Part shown: positions 33,115-42,110 of the stretch, one piece after another
How the letters are laid out: each line of letters starts with the position of its first letter
Position numbering within the stretch: position 1 is the stretch's first letter
Assembly (NCBI GenBank): GCA_017744715.1
Contig: JAGIAT010000004.1
Span: forward strand, 186,001-250,000
DNA from: Niabella sp.
GTDB taxonomy: Bacteria; Bacteroidota; Bacteroidia; Chitinophagales; Chitinophagaceae
Length of the DNA: 64,000 nucleotides
Direction of reading: 5' to 3'
Program-made: the position numbers and the translations under genes
Notes under the pieces: model-generated
Seen by the model: only the letters and a program-made list of their open reading frames with translations
Database searches by the model: none
Told to the model about the DNA's origin: nothing

Positions 33115-34308
33115 TTAAGGCTGTTTTACAGAAAGCTCATCCACCAGTTTACCCAACGGATCATAGATGCGGAAACGGGCTTCCTTATCGTTAATGCTTG
33201 CCTTGATAATGTTATTATTGGAATTTACAATAATGGGGAACCGCGTAGCACCGGACGCCTGTTGAATACGGTGGCGGTGTTCGTGTGCGCTCAGCATTAC
33301 CTGTATACCGGCTTCGTTAAGAATGGGCAGCCACTTTTTGGTACTCTCCTGGTTGCCATGCCAACCACTTGCCGGTGGAATATGACAAATCGCAATTTTG
33401 TACCTGGCTTTCCGGAATGCATCCGTTTGTACAATGGCACGCAGCCACCTCGCCTGTTCGGTCCGGTAGGCATCCATGTCCGTAATACCGCTGTATTCAA
33501 TATCCGAATCCGGCTTATCCTCCCCCCCGTCTAACACAATAAAACAGGCATCTCCCCGGGTAAACATATAATAGAGGGTGCCGCTGTTGCCCGGAAAGTA
33601 TTCCGGGAATTGCGCGGCAAACGGGCCCCGGGTTTCATGATTGCCCCGGGCATAATACATCGGTATTTCACTGGCGAATAACAACGTTGCGGTATCCATA
33701 AAACCCCGGAACACCTGTTCTTCACTCATGGAACTGTTTACCATATCCCCGTTGAACACTACAAACGCAGTGTTTGAAAAATCGACCTGTCCCAGCAACT
33801 GTTTCAGCACCGGGTTCCGTTCGTGAATATCATTGACCACCGCAAACTCAAAGGAACCGGGCTTTCCGCTGGTACGGAAGGTAAGCGGCTTTTTCTGGTA
33901 TACCGCCGTAGCCGCTACGTCGCCATACTGTACGTTCACCCATTCATGTTTCAGTACTTGCTGGCTGTACACCCGGTAGCGGTAACGGGTATCGGGTGTT
34001 AAGCCGTTCAGCGTTACCCGGTGCACGGTGCCCACCTGCTTCAGCCCGTTAGCCGCGCTAAAATATTTAGGCCGTTCTTTCTGGTAAAAATGACTGTCAT
34101 CGTCCGGCGCCAGCTCCACCCATGCCGTTGCAGCATTGTTCGTGGTCCATACAATAGATACGCTGGAATCGGTCATTGCCTGCAGGTATGGCCCATGCGT
34201 GATCTTTATTTTTTCCTGTGCGTTACTATAAAATGAGACTGCGATAAAAAGTAAACAAAGTCCCATTTTTACCGGGAGGGTCCATACCCGGAGTTGCGCC
34301 AATTTCAT
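33115..34308 (-). CDS. Secreted metallophosphoesterase with N-terminal fibronectin-like domain (purple acid phosphatase type)
   Basis: The protein (397 residues from this start) has a signal segment ending MGLCLLFIAVSFYSNAQ, then a fibronectin-III/PAP N-terminal domain (ITHGPYLQAMTDSSVSIVWT, RVTLNGLTPDTRYRYRVYS), then a calcineurin-like domain with VVNDIHERN, VFNGDMVNS, YYARGNHETRGP, ICHIPPASGWHG and LSAHEHRHR, which hold the two-metal ligands. Such enzymes remove phosphate from monoesters or diesters outside the cytoplasm. The start at 34308 is preferred because a -7 element at 34327-34334 lies inside the longer frame. It is the last gene of the SusC/SusD locus in reading direction, 57 bases after the EEP gene. 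Confidence 0.88.
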   Translation of the reverse strand: MKLAQLRVWTLPVKMGLCLLFIAVSFYSNAQEKIKITHGPYLQAMTDSSVSIVWTTNNAATAWVELAPDDDSHFYQKERPKYFSAANGLKQVGTVHRVTLNGLTPDTRYRYRVYSQQVLKHEWVNVQYGDVAATAVYQKKPLTFRTSGKPGSFEFAVVNDIHERNPVLKQLLGQVDFSNTAFVVFNGDMVNSSMSEEQVFRGFMDTATLLFASEIPMYYARGNHETRGPFAAQFPEYFPGNSGTLYYMFTRGDACFIVLDGGEDKPDSDIEYSGITDMDAYRTEQARWLRAIVQTDAFRKARYKIAICHIPPASGWHGNQESTKKWLPILNEAGIQVMLSAHEHRHRIQQASGATRFPIIVNSNNNIIKASINDKEARFRIYDPLGKLVDELSVKQP

Positions 34309-34326
34309 AAACGTCTGTTGTTTTTT

Positions 34327-34334
34327 CAAAAATA
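34327..34334 (-). promoter_or_regulatory. -7 element of the metallophosphoesterase gene
   Basis: TATTTTTG on the minus strand, 18 bases upstream of the ATG at 34308. It indicates the gene can be transcribed apart from the sus operon. Confidence 0.5.
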
Positions 34335-34365
34335 CCGTGAATATCTTCAAGAACCAGCAAACGTT

Positions 34366-35169
34366 TTATTTTGCCAGCTCCAATGTAACCAATACCGGTT
34401 TATGATCCGAAGCATCCTCGTTACCGATCACCTCAACCTGCTTCACATTCCATGTTTTTCCCCGGTTCAGGAAAATATAGTCTAACCGGACCCTGGGTTT
34501 GGTATACGGAAACGTAAGCTGCGGGTTACCAAACCGCACCGCAGCATCATCCATTGTTTTGGTAATGATGCCATATGCTTTGGATTCCGGCGTGATATTA
34601 AAATCGCCGCCAACCGCTACCGGCAGGTTGGTTCCCAACAGGATATTGGTAATGGCTTGCGCCTGTGCCTGCCGGTTTTCGTCAAACTCATGACAAAGAT
34701 GCGTGCCTGCAAATACCATTTTTTTACCATTTGCAAACCGGTGCTCAATAGTGATCAGGGCTCTTCCTTCGCCACCGGCAGGCGTAGGCAAATGATGCAC
34801 CACGGGTTTGGCCGGATAACGCGATAACAGCCCTTCGCCGTAACCACCTTCACTATAATCCATGGCCTTGGCAAAATAGCCATGCATGCCCGTCATTTTT
34901 GCAAGCTCCGCCACCAGGTCTTTTTTTACACCGCCATTGAACGAAGCTGTTCTTTGGGTCATACTGTCCACTTCCTGCATGGCCACAAAATCCGGTTTAT
35001 ACCGGTTGATCACCGCTGCAATCTTTTTCAGGTTACTCTTTCCGTTGACATAATGTTCCTCTCCGTGATAGATATTATACGTAAGTACTTTTATGGTTTG
35101 TGCACGGGCAACCGGGCTGCATACGCTGGCCCACAAAAGCAAGATGGCAAATACATATTTTGTTTTCAT
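34366..35169 (-). CDS. Secreted endonuclease/exonuclease/phosphatase (EEP) family hydrolase
   Basis: The 267-residue protein has a signal peptide (MKTKYVFAILLLWASVCSPV then ARAQ) and the EEP catalytic core: IKVLTYNIYHGE (metal Asn), FVAMQEVDSM (metal Glu), THLCHEF, VAVGGDFNITPESKA, RLDYIFL and the catalytic NEDASDHKPVLVTL. The family includes DNase I, sphingomyelinases and inositol polyphosphate phosphatases; the motifs do not tell them apart. No coding sequence intervenes between it and susD (93 bases), and no promoter box was found there, so it probably belongs to the sus transcript. The surface or periplasmic location fits degradation of an imported phosphodiester. Confidence 0.9.
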   Translation of the reverse strand: MKTKYVFAILLLWASVCSPVARAQTIKVLTYNIYHGEEHYVNGKSNLKKIAAVINRYKPDFVAMQEVDSMTQRTASFNGGVKKDLVAELAKMTGMHGYFAKAMDYSEGGYGEGLLSRYPAKPVVHHLPTPAGGEGRALITIEHRFANGKKMVFAGTHLCHEFDENRQAQAQAITNILLGTNLPVAVGGDFNITPESKAYGIITKTMDDAAVRFGNPQLTFPYTKPRVRLDYIFLNRGKTWNVKQVEVIGNEDASDHKPVLVTLELAK

Positions 35170-35262
35170 CGTTATTTTATTTTGTTATTACAATTTAGGA
35201 AAACAGATGATACCGGTGTATCCGCAACCGGTATCATCTTCCGGTTCAACGTTTGCCCGGCT

Positions 35263-37035
35263 TTACTTCCAGCCGGGATTTTGCACCAGGCTGGGGTTAA
35301 GCTGCAGCTCCTGCACGGGAATGGGTTCCAGGTAGTCTCTTGCTTCATTAAACACTTTGGTCACCTGCGGATTTATTACGATGGATCCGCCCGAGGTATT
35401 GTTTTCAAGAATGACTTCACTGCCCAGTTTCAGGTATTGCGGGCCCGGTTCTGTAGGTCTTGTACCGGTATAAATATACACATCCACTTTGCCGTCACCA
35501 TCCAGGTCATAAGGTCCCACGCCCGGGAAATACATGCCTTTAAATTGCTCTGCAAACAGGTGCCCTTCCTTCCATCGCAACAGATCCCGGCGGCGGAAGC
35601 TTTCCATCACCAACTCAATCCTTCTTTCACGGCGGATTTCTAGGATAATGCCCTTATTGGCTCCGGAAACATTTTTATACTGGCTGGCCAGATAAGCGTC
35701 CGGTTTACCAATAGCTGTCGCAAGGTCCATATTCGGCATACCCACACGGTCGCGCAGCAGTTTGATCGATTTGTCGATATCCTCCTGTGTCAATGTACCC
35801 AGCTCGGCTTTTGCTTCCGCAAAATTCAGCAGTACTTCTGCATAACGTACAATGGGCATGTCGTTCGTAGACCGGGTAAAGAAGTCTTCGGCTTCGGAGG
35901 TTACAAATTTGATGAGCTGGTACCCGGTAACCGTACCGGTAAAATCGGGAGCCAGCCTTTTCGTATTCCCGATCCGGGTATATCCCGGCGTACGGATGGT
36001 TTGGGAGAGCCGGGGATCGCGGTTCTGCACTTCATTAAAGAACGGCTGTGTACTATAATCCGGCTTATCTGTAAAACGGCTGCCATCCTTCATCAGGTAA
36101 CTGTTCACCAGCTTTTTTTCCAACCCCGGCCGGCCATAAGAAGCTGTGAGTGTATAGTAATTCACATTATGCCAGATCTGCAGATCATTGCTGTATCTGC
36201 GGGTGAGGATTACTTCCTCATCCTTGGCGCTCTTTGAGGAAAACAATTCGAGATAAGCCTTATCGGGGCTACTGGTGTACAGGCTATATGCTTTTGTATT
36301 CATCAATGCCTCAGCGGCTTTAGCGGCTTCCAAAAGAAACTTATCGGCATCCGGCAAATTAAATTCCGGATGATACTTCCGGAACGTTCCTTCAAAAAGG
36401 CAAACCCTCGACTTATAGGCCATTGCCGTCCATTTGTTCATTTTTTCAACCTTATCCGAAATGGTTCTAGGCTCATTCATCCAGGCTATGGCGGTATCAA
36501 GGTCGGCCAGCACACTGTCCATCACCAGCGCTCGCTTATCCCTGGGGTGGTTTAACAATGAAGAGTCCTTTATATCAATCACGGCACTGTACCAGGGCAC
36601 ATCTCCAAATGTGGCCACCTTATCAAAATAAAAAAGGGCCCGGAACAGGTGCGCTACACCACCGTAATGCCTTGCAGCAGGGACCTGCGCTTTAGTGTAG
36701 TTCATTAAAAAATAATTGATATTTCTTAAATGATACCAGTTCCAGGAACCACCGGAAACCGGCACTACCCGTTTACCGGTTAAAAAATCGTTCAGGCTGT
36801 TTTTGATCACATTATCATCATCTTCGTTATAAACACCTTCTGCGTTCGGTATCACCGTAGGAATGGTTGCATGTGAATAAAAAGAGTTGGTATACAATTC
36901 CAGGTCCTTTTCCGTATTAAAGAATATCTCGGGAGTAATTTCACTTAGTGGCATCCGGTCCAGGAATCCTTTTTTACACTGAACCAGAAAACCCGACATA
37001 AAAATGAACAGAACGACTATTTTATATTGCTTCAT
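35263..37035 (-). CDS. SusD/RagB-family nutrient-binding outer-membrane lipoprotein
   Basis: The 590-residue lipoprotein (signal ending FLVQC, Cys20) has the SusD layout: DRMPLSEITPEIFFNTEKDL at the N-terminus, HLRNINYFLMNYTKAQVPAA and YGGVAHLFRALFYFDKVATF in the TPR-like helices, then the variable binding region, and near the C-terminus FAEAKAELGTLTQEDIDKSI, EIRRERRIELVMESFRRRDL and the ending QELQLNPSLVQNPGWK. SusD proteins form the lid over the SusC barrel and capture the substrate at the cell surface. The gene lies 12 bases after susC. The ligand cannot be read from sequence. Confidence 0.95.
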   Translation of the reverse strand: MKQYKIVVLFIFMSGFLVQCKKGFLDRMPLSEITPEIFFNTEKDLELYTNSFYSHATIPTVIPNAEGVYNEDDDNVIKNSLNDFLTGKRVVPVSGGSWNWYHLRNINYFLMNYTKAQVPAARHYGGVAHLFRALFYFDKVATFGDVPWYSAVIDIKDSSLLNHPRDKRALVMDSVLADLDTAIAWMNEPRTISDKVEKMNKWTAMAYKSRVCLFEGTFRKYHPEFNLPDADKFLLEAAKAAEALMNTKAYSLYTSSPDKAYLELFSSKSAKDEEVILTRRYSNDLQIWHNVNYYTLTASYGRPGLEKKLVNSYLMKDGSRFTDKPDYSTQPFFNEVQNRDPRLSQTIRTPGYTRIGNTKRLAPDFTGTVTGYQLIKFVTSEAEDFFTRSTNDMPIVRYAEVLLNFAEAKAELGTLTQEDIDKSIKLLRDRVGMPNMDLATAIGKPDAYLASQYKNVSGANKGIILEIRRERRIELVMESFRRRDLLRWKEGHLFAEQFKGMYFPGVGPYDLDGDGKVDVYIYTGTRPTEPGPQYLKLGSEVILENNTSGGSIVINPQVTKVFNEARDYLEPIPVQELQLNPSLVQNPGWK

Positions 37036-37047
37036 ATCGTTTGAATT

Positions 37048-40000
37048 TTAAAAAGAAAGATCCAGTCCAAAAGAATAGATTTTGCTGATGGGGTAGATCC
37101 GCCCGTTTGCTTCTGCAGCTGCCATTTCCGGATCAATGTATTTTGTTTTGAGCTTGGTAGCTGTAAAAATATTGTCGCCGCTTATGTAGATCCGGCACCT
37201 GGAGATCTTTGCTTTCGATAACAACCCGGCCGGCAGTGAGTACCCGATATTCAGGTTCTTCAGCCGGATATATGCCAGATCCTGCAGATAGCGGTCATTG
37301 GGTGCATTCAGCGATCCGCCGGCATTCAATGCCTCATATCCGCGCAATTTTGGAAAATAAGCATCCGGATGGTCTTCGCTCCAGATCTTTTCCTCAAAAT
37401 CAATTGGCAGGAATGAATAATAAGGCCGGGAATACGGGCCCCAGAATTTATCGGCGTTTGCACCCGGGTACCAGTGTTGTTTGGCAATTCCCTGCAGGAA
37501 TACAGACACATCAAAGCCATTCCAGTCGGCACCCAGGTTGATGCCAAAGGTATAACGGGGCTGCTTATTTCCAATTTTTATAAGGTCGCCATGATCTTCC
37601 AGTGTATTCTTTCCATTGTTAACGATCCCGTCACCATTTACATCAACGAATTTCAGATCACCCGCCATAAGTTTCGACCAGTTGCCCGGCGCTCCCAGCC
37701 GCTGCTTGTTTACAAAATCCTGGTTCACCGTTTTCTGGTATTCGGTAGCCTCAGCATCCGTTTTAAAATACCCGTCGATCCTGTATCCCCAGATCTCTCC
37801 CAGCTCCTGTCCTACATAATAGTTGCTTAACAGGTTTTGCGGGTTATCAAAGCGCGTGATTTTTGCTTTGTAATCCCCTACGCCCGTGCTTACATTGTAG
37901 TTAAGGGGCTTGCCTGCCACCGATACATGATCACTCCATCCCACCTGCAATTCCCAACCTCTTGTTTGCATATCGCCGGCGTTGGTCTTGGGGGATGCCT
38001 CTCCATAAGCCGCCGGCAGGGTCTTCCCGGGAATGAGCATATCCAGCGTGTTCCGCACATACCAATCGTAAGTGACGGTTAACCGGTTATTTAGCATACC
38101 AAGGTCAACACCAACGTCCACCGACCTCGAGCGCTCCCAGGTGAGGTTTTGTACAATCGGTTTGGGTACCGCAAGCGACTGGCCTTTTGCGCCGTTAAAG
38201 ATATAGTTCATGGTTTCACGACGCATTGTGAGGATATACCCGTAGGGGTCGGCTTCCTGCTGGTTACCGAGCGACCCATAGGAAGCGCGTAATTTAAATT
38301 CATTGATAGCTCCTTTCAGCGCATCCCAGAAGGGCTCCTGGCTCACCCGCCATCCACCGGATATGGAAGGAAAAAAGCCAAAGCGCTGGCCATTGGGAAA
38401 ACGGGAAGAACCGTCATAACGGCCATTGAACTCCAACAGGTATTTATTGTTAAAGTCATAGTTCAACCTTGAAAAATAACCTTGTAATGCCCATTCCTCC
38501 GCCTGCCCGTCGAGCGTTGCCTGCCCGGTAGCCAGCCTGAAATTATTCAGGTCTTCAGAAAGTAAATCCGTATTCCTTGCGGAGATCATTTTGAACGTAC
38601 GCAGCTCCTGGTTATAGCCGGCCATGATCTTCACGTTATGATCTCCCAGTTTTTTTCCATAACTGCCAAACAGGTTCACCGCCTGATATTGCACCAGGTT
38701 TACAGACTCCGCCAGGTAATCGTTCCCCACAAAGCTGATCACCCCGGGATTGATCGACCAGGGCGCCTTTGTTCTGCGCTGCATGGTAGAGTACGGGTTA
38801 AACGTGTAGGAATAATTTCCCGTGATCTCCATTCCTTTAATAGGCTTAAAGGTGGCGCCAACCAGGTTGATCAGCTCCATCCGTTTTTCATCGCCCTTGG
38901 ATTTGCCGTGCAACAGGTCTGCAAAAATGCCATCGCCGATGGAATAGCTGTTCAGACCCGAGCTATACGTTGCCGTACCATCCGGATTCAACGGAACATA
39001 GGAAGGCAGGGCATGCACCGTAATGGACACAAAATTGCTGTTCCATCCCCAGCCCGGGTACGTATACTTGCTCGTATTAAAATAGGTATTGGTAAACAAT
39101 TCCAGTTTATCAGATAGGCGCGCAGTAATCTTTGCCCGGAAATTATAGGAAGTATAATTATCCTGGTTAATCTGCATCATGCCATCCTTGCCATATGCCC
39201 TCCCGGAAATAAGGAAGTCGATTTTCTCTGAACCACCCGTAACGGTTAACGCATGTTCCCTGGACGGCTGCCAGTCGCGGAACATGGTATGCCACCAGTC
39301 TGTATTTCCGTAATACATATACTGATCCTTACCGCTGCGGTTCGTGATCACCACGCTGGGTAACGATTTATCCGTCTGCCGTTTTTTCAACTCCTCATAA
39401 TCTTCCTCGGTATACCGGGTATAGGTATTACCGGTAGCCCGTAAAAAAGCTTCGTCATTCAGCTTTGCTGAGGTATAGCCATCGGTAATAAAATCGGTAC
39501 GGGTGGTTAAGCCGGCCCAGCCGAAGTTGTTGGAATAGTTCACCGTCATCTTTCCCCTTTTCGCTTTTTTGGTGGTCACCAGTATCACCCCAAACGATCC
39601 GCGGGCACCGTAAATAGCTGCCGAGGCGGCATCCTTCAGTACGCTGATATTCTCCACATCCCGCGGGTTGATATTATTGAGGTTCCCGGGTACCCCATCG
39701 ATGAGGATCAGCGGTGCGCCACCGCCGTTGATCGATGTATTGCCCCGGATGTTGATGCTTCCTTCCGCTCCCGGTCTTCCGGTATTAAAATTGATATTCA
39801 CATTCGGAATAGCACCCTGCAATGCCTGTGAAATATTGGCCACCGGCCGGTTTTCCAGGGCTTCGGCTCCCACCTGGCTTACCGCCCCGGTAAGGTTCAC
39901 TTTCTTTTGCGTACCATATCCTACCACGATCACTTCATCCAGCTTATTTTCTTCCTTCTTCAGCACAATACGGAAATCGCGTTGCGTCTTTACCGCTATT

Positions 40001-40560
40001 TCCTGGGCTACATACCCGATGGTAGATGCAATCAGCACCGCATTTTCATCCTTTATATTCAGGGAGAAACTTCCGTCCTCCGCTGTTGACGTACCATTGG
40101 CCGTGCCTTTTTCAATAATACTGACCCCTGCCAGCGGACTTCCATTTTCATCTGTTACATTTCCCTTTACCTGCAATGCCGCAATGCCCGTGGGCTGGCC
40201 GATGATCACCACCAGGCCGTTGTTCATTTTTTTGTACGAATAACCGGTCAGGCCCAACAGTTGCTCCATTACATAATCGATGGTTGCATTTCTGGCCAGC
40301 AGATCGATCTTTTTATTATTAAGCCCCAGCTCATCCGTATAAAAGAAACGGTACTCATACCGGGATTGTATCTTGCTCAGGATCGCCGATATCGAAGTAT
40401 TTTTTACTTCCATAGTGATCCTGCTCTGGGATATGCCATTGATTGAAAACGCCTGAAAGGACGTGGCAAGCAACACAACAAAACTGAGCTTCATCAACAA
40501 TAGATATTTGATAATCAAATGCCCTGGCATAGCACTCCCAGGGCAATCACTTTTTTTCAT
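37048..40560 (-). CDS. SusC/RagA-family TonB-dependent outer-membrane transporter with STN domain
   Basis: The 1170-residue protein has a signal region (LLLMKLSFVVLLATSFQAFS), an STN domain (about 49-118, ISAILSKIQSRYEYRFFYTD) that talks to an anti-sigma factor, a carboxypeptidase-regulatory-like domain (129-200, VKGNVTDENGSPLAGVSIIE), a TonB box DEVIVVGYGTQ at 208-218, the plug (to about 335, ending AASAAIYGARGSFGVILVTT) and a barrel ending in FGLDLSF. The STN domain pairs with the FecR and ECF sigma genes upstream, so ligand arrival probably induces the operon. The 5' leader carries two hairpins and a candidate antisense promoter. Confidence 0.96.
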   Translation of the reverse strand: MKKSDCPGSAMPGHLIIKYLLLMKLSFVVLLATSFQAFSINGISQSRITMEVKNTSISAILSKIQSRYEYRFFYTDELGLNNKKIDLLARNATIDYVMEQLLGLTGYSYKKMNNGLVVIIGQPTGIAALQVKGNVTDENGSPLAGVSIIEKGTANGTSTAEDGSFSLNIKDENAVLIASTIGYVAQEIAVKTQRDFRIVLKKEENKLDEVIVVGYGTQKKVNLTGAVSQVGAEALENRPVANISQALQGAIPNVNINFNTGRPGAEGSINIRGNTSINGGGAPLILIDGVPGNLNNINPRDVENISVLKDAASAAIYGARGSFGVILVTTKKAKRGKMTVNYSNNFGWAGLTTRTDFITDGYTSAKLNDEAFLRATGNTYTRYTEEDYEELKKRQTDKSLPSVVITNRSGKDQYMYYGNTDWWHTMFRDWQPSREHALTVTGGSEKIDFLISGRAYGKDGMMQINQDNYTSYNFRAKITARLSDKLELFTNTYFNTSKYTYPGWGWNSNFVSITVHALPSYVPLNPDGTATYSSGLNSYSIGDGIFADLLHGKSKGDEKRMELINLVGATFKPIKGMEITGNYSYTFNPYSTMQRRTKAPWSINPGVISFVGNDYLAESVNLVQYQAVNLFGSYGKKLGDHNVKIMAGYNQELRTFKMISARNTDLLSEDLNNFRLATGQATLDGQAEEWALQGYFSRLNYDFNNKYLLEFNGRYDGSSRFPNGQRFGFFPSISGGWRVSQEPFWDALKGAINEFKLRASYGSLGNQQEADPYGYILTMRRETMNYIFNGAKGQSLAVPKPIVQNLTWERSRSVDVGVDLGMLNNRLTVTYDWYVRNTLDMLIPGKTLPAAYGEASPKTNAGDMQTRGWELQVGWSDHVSVAGKPLNYNVSTGVGDYKAKITRFDNPQNLLSNYYVGQELGEIWGYRIDGYFKTDAEATEYQKTVNQDFVNKQRLGAPGNWSKLMAGDLKFVDVNGDGIVNNGKNTLEDHGDLIKIGNKQPRYTFGINLGADWNGFDVSVFLQGIAKQHWYPGANADKFWGPYSRPYYSFLPIDFEEKIWSEDHPDAYFPKLRGYEALNAGGSLNAPNDRYLQDLAYIRLKNLNIGYSLPAGLLSKAKISRCRIYISGDNIFTATKLKTKYIDPEMAAAEANGRIYPISKIYSFGLDLSF

Positions 40561-40567
40561 ATTTTTG
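40560..40567 (+). promoter_or_regulatory. Candidate antisense -7 element at the susC start codon
   Basis: On the plus strand TATTTTTG matches TAnnTTTG, pointing away from susC into its leader. A plus-strand terminator follows at 40627-40656. No clear -33 TTTG is seen, so strength is doubtful. Confidence 0.4.
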
Positions 40568-40584
40568 TTTTAAGGATGAGATAG

Positions 40585-40609
40585 AAAAAATGATTGCAGC
40601 TCCTGCAAT
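40585..40609 (-). terminator. Terminator-like hairpin in the susC leader (sense strand)
   Basis: On the minus strand ATTGCAG, a 3-base loop and CTGCAAT form a 7-bp stem followed by CATTTTTT, about 25 bases before the susC ATG. It has the shape of an attenuator or transcription pause site. Confidence 0.4.
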
Positions 40610-40626
40610 TATGTACTGTCTTTCGA

Positions 40627-40656
40627 TGGGGAATGTTCCAGCATTTCCCATTTTTT
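40627..40656 (+). terminator. Intrinsic terminator in antisense orientation within the susC leader
   Basis: TGGGGAATG (40627-40635) pairs with CATTTCCCA (40642-40650) through nine pairs including one G-U, loop of 6, followed by TTTTTT (40651-40656) on the plus strand. No plus-strand gene precedes it, which is why an antisense RNA is suspected. Confidence 0.55.
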
Positions 40657-41007
40657 ATGGATTATGTTGTATATATCATAGCATTCATTTTATTCGTTTG
40701 ATTTAATTTATAATGATATCCGGAGATACGTTTCAGGAATCCGAAACGGCTTTATTGGGGATGTGCGGGCGAAGGTAATATGGAATACCTGAATTCACAT
40801 CACCCCGAAGCGCGCTTAAAAATTATTTAATATAGACTTTCCTGCACTTCCCTTATATCGATTTTATCATGTAATAACATTCCCCTGCAGCCGCGTAGAA
40901 CCCGCTGCTATCGTGCATTACAGACAAACGCTCCCCTTCCTGCAATACGCATCAGACTGGTTTATATACTGACCGGATCGTACCGAGGACGTACCGGTTT
41001 CAAAATA

Positions 41008-42045
41008 CTAATAGAAGGTTACCACTTCTTTTTCGATTTTATATCTGATGCCTGCAGACAGTTGCAATGACTGTAATACGTCTTCAAGCTTATCGTTTTC
41101 AAATGTTCCGCTGAAAGTTTGAGTTACGGGCTTATTCCTGCATACTATTTTTATATTATACCACCGTTCCAGCACCGGAATAATCTCCTTCAGGTGATTC
41201 TTGTCAAATACCAGTTTATTGTTGACCCATTCCGTCTCTGCCGAAAAAGAATCCACCGGGTTTGTTTTTACCGCCAGCAACTCGATCTGGGGAAGATGTT
41301 CGCGGCCTTCCTGTAACGGTTGATCCGGGTAGGCATTCTGAACCACCAGCTTCTCCCCCGGCGCCAGCATGATCTTTTTATCCTTTGCATGCTTCAGGCT
41401 TACCTGAACCGCACCTCTTATCAATGTGGTTTGGGTGCTGGGCTCATCTGCATAACTCCGTACATTAAACACGGTACCCAATACCCGTACATCAATATTG
41501 CGGGTGTGTACGATAAACGGACGCCTGTGGTCGTGTACCACATCAAAATAAGCTTCCCCAACCAGTTCAACTTCCCTTGTATCCCGGCCAAACGAGGGGG
41601 CATACACCAGCCGGCTATCTGCATTCACCCAAACCTTTGTGCCATCCGGAAGTACAATATTGGTTTTATTTCCTTTTTTTGTAGCTACCAGGTTCGGCAC
41701 GGTGTTACCGGCGTCCCTGCTCCGGTAATAACCAATGCCGGCAAGCACCAGGATCAGCACTGCAGCCGCCACACGCAATCCCCACCGGTTCATCCGGAAA
41801 TTGCGGGCGCCTTTTCTTTTCCGCTCAATTTTCTGCCGCACATGGCTGATAAAATCATCCACTGCTTTTTCAGGAACCGCATCCGGATACGTAGTGGGCA
41901 CCGTCATCAATGCTTCCAATGCCCGGGCAAAAGACTGGTTGCCCGGATGTTCTTTCAGAAGCTGACCCAGTTCGATCTGCTCCTTCAACGTAAGTTCACC
42001 CGCGCTCCTTCTGCCCAATAGTTCCAATAACCGGTCGTTACTCAT
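41008..42045 (-). CDS. FecR-family anti-sigma factor / signal transducer
   Basis: The 345-residue inner-membrane protein has a cytoplasmic anti-sigma part (residues 1-88), one transmembrane helix (about 89-107, LRVAAAVLILVLAGIGYY), the FecR domain (NIVLPDGTKVWVNADSRLVY, VELVGEAYFDVVHD, VLGTVFNVRSY) and a C-terminal DUF4974/STN-binding domain (LVFDKNHLKEIIPVLERWYN, FSGTFENDKLEDVLQSLQ). It should hold the ECF sigma factor at the membrane and receive the signal from the STN domain of SusC. It lies between the sigma and susC genes, all on the same strand. Confidence 0.95.
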   Translation of the reverse strand: MSNDRLLELLGRRSAGELTLKEQIELGQLLKEHPGNQSFARALEALMTVPTTYPDAVPEKAVDDFISHVRQKIERKRKGARNFRMNRWGLRVAAAVLILVLAGIGYYRSRDAGNTVPNLVATKKGNKTNIVLPDGTKVWVNADSRLVYAPSFGRDTREVELVGEAYFDVVHDHRRPFIVHTRNIDVRVLGTVFNVRSYADEPSTQTTLIRGAVQVSLKHAKDKKIMLAPGEKLVVQNAYPDQPLQEGREHLPQIELLAVKTNPVDSFSAETEWVNNKLVFDKNHLKEIIPVLERWYNIKIVCRNKPVTQTFSGTFENDKLEDVLQSLQLSAGIRYKIEKEVVTFY

Positions 42046-42110
42046 ATAAAGCCTTCATCTTATATAGTGTGTTTTTTTTTGAGAAACCCCTAAACCGGCC
42101 GGCACTTTTT

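Larger units (their letters stand above)
40573..40660 (+). ncRNA. Candidate cis-antisense small RNA to the susC leader
   Basis: Bounds are set by the -7 element at 40560-40567 and the intrinsic terminator ending at about 40656-40660, giving an RNA of roughly 85 bases fully complementary to the susC 5' leader. Antisense RNAs of this kind (DonS type) repress susC-like genes of several sigma/anti-sigma-controlled loci in Bacteroides. This is an inference from sequence signals; nothing shows that the RNA is made. Confidence 0.3.
40561..41007. other. Leader and promoter region of the sus operon
   Basis: No protein gene is visible in these 447 bases between fecR and susC. The part near susC holds two hairpins pointing in opposite directions and the candidate antisense promoter. 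I saw no exact TAnnTTTG element for susC on the minus strand, which would fit dependence on the ECF sigma factor. Confidence 0.5.

Noticed and set aside
39668..40243. 191-residue plus-strand open frame opposite susC
   Set aside because: Antisense shadow of the plug region; MutS2-like and SusC-like frames often leave such long shadows.
37048..40560. Two starts downstream in susC (Met11, Met23) as the true start
   Set aside because: Met1 gives the usual long n-region seen in STN-type SusC proteins; Met23 would also leave a workable signal peptide, so this is a preference and not proof.
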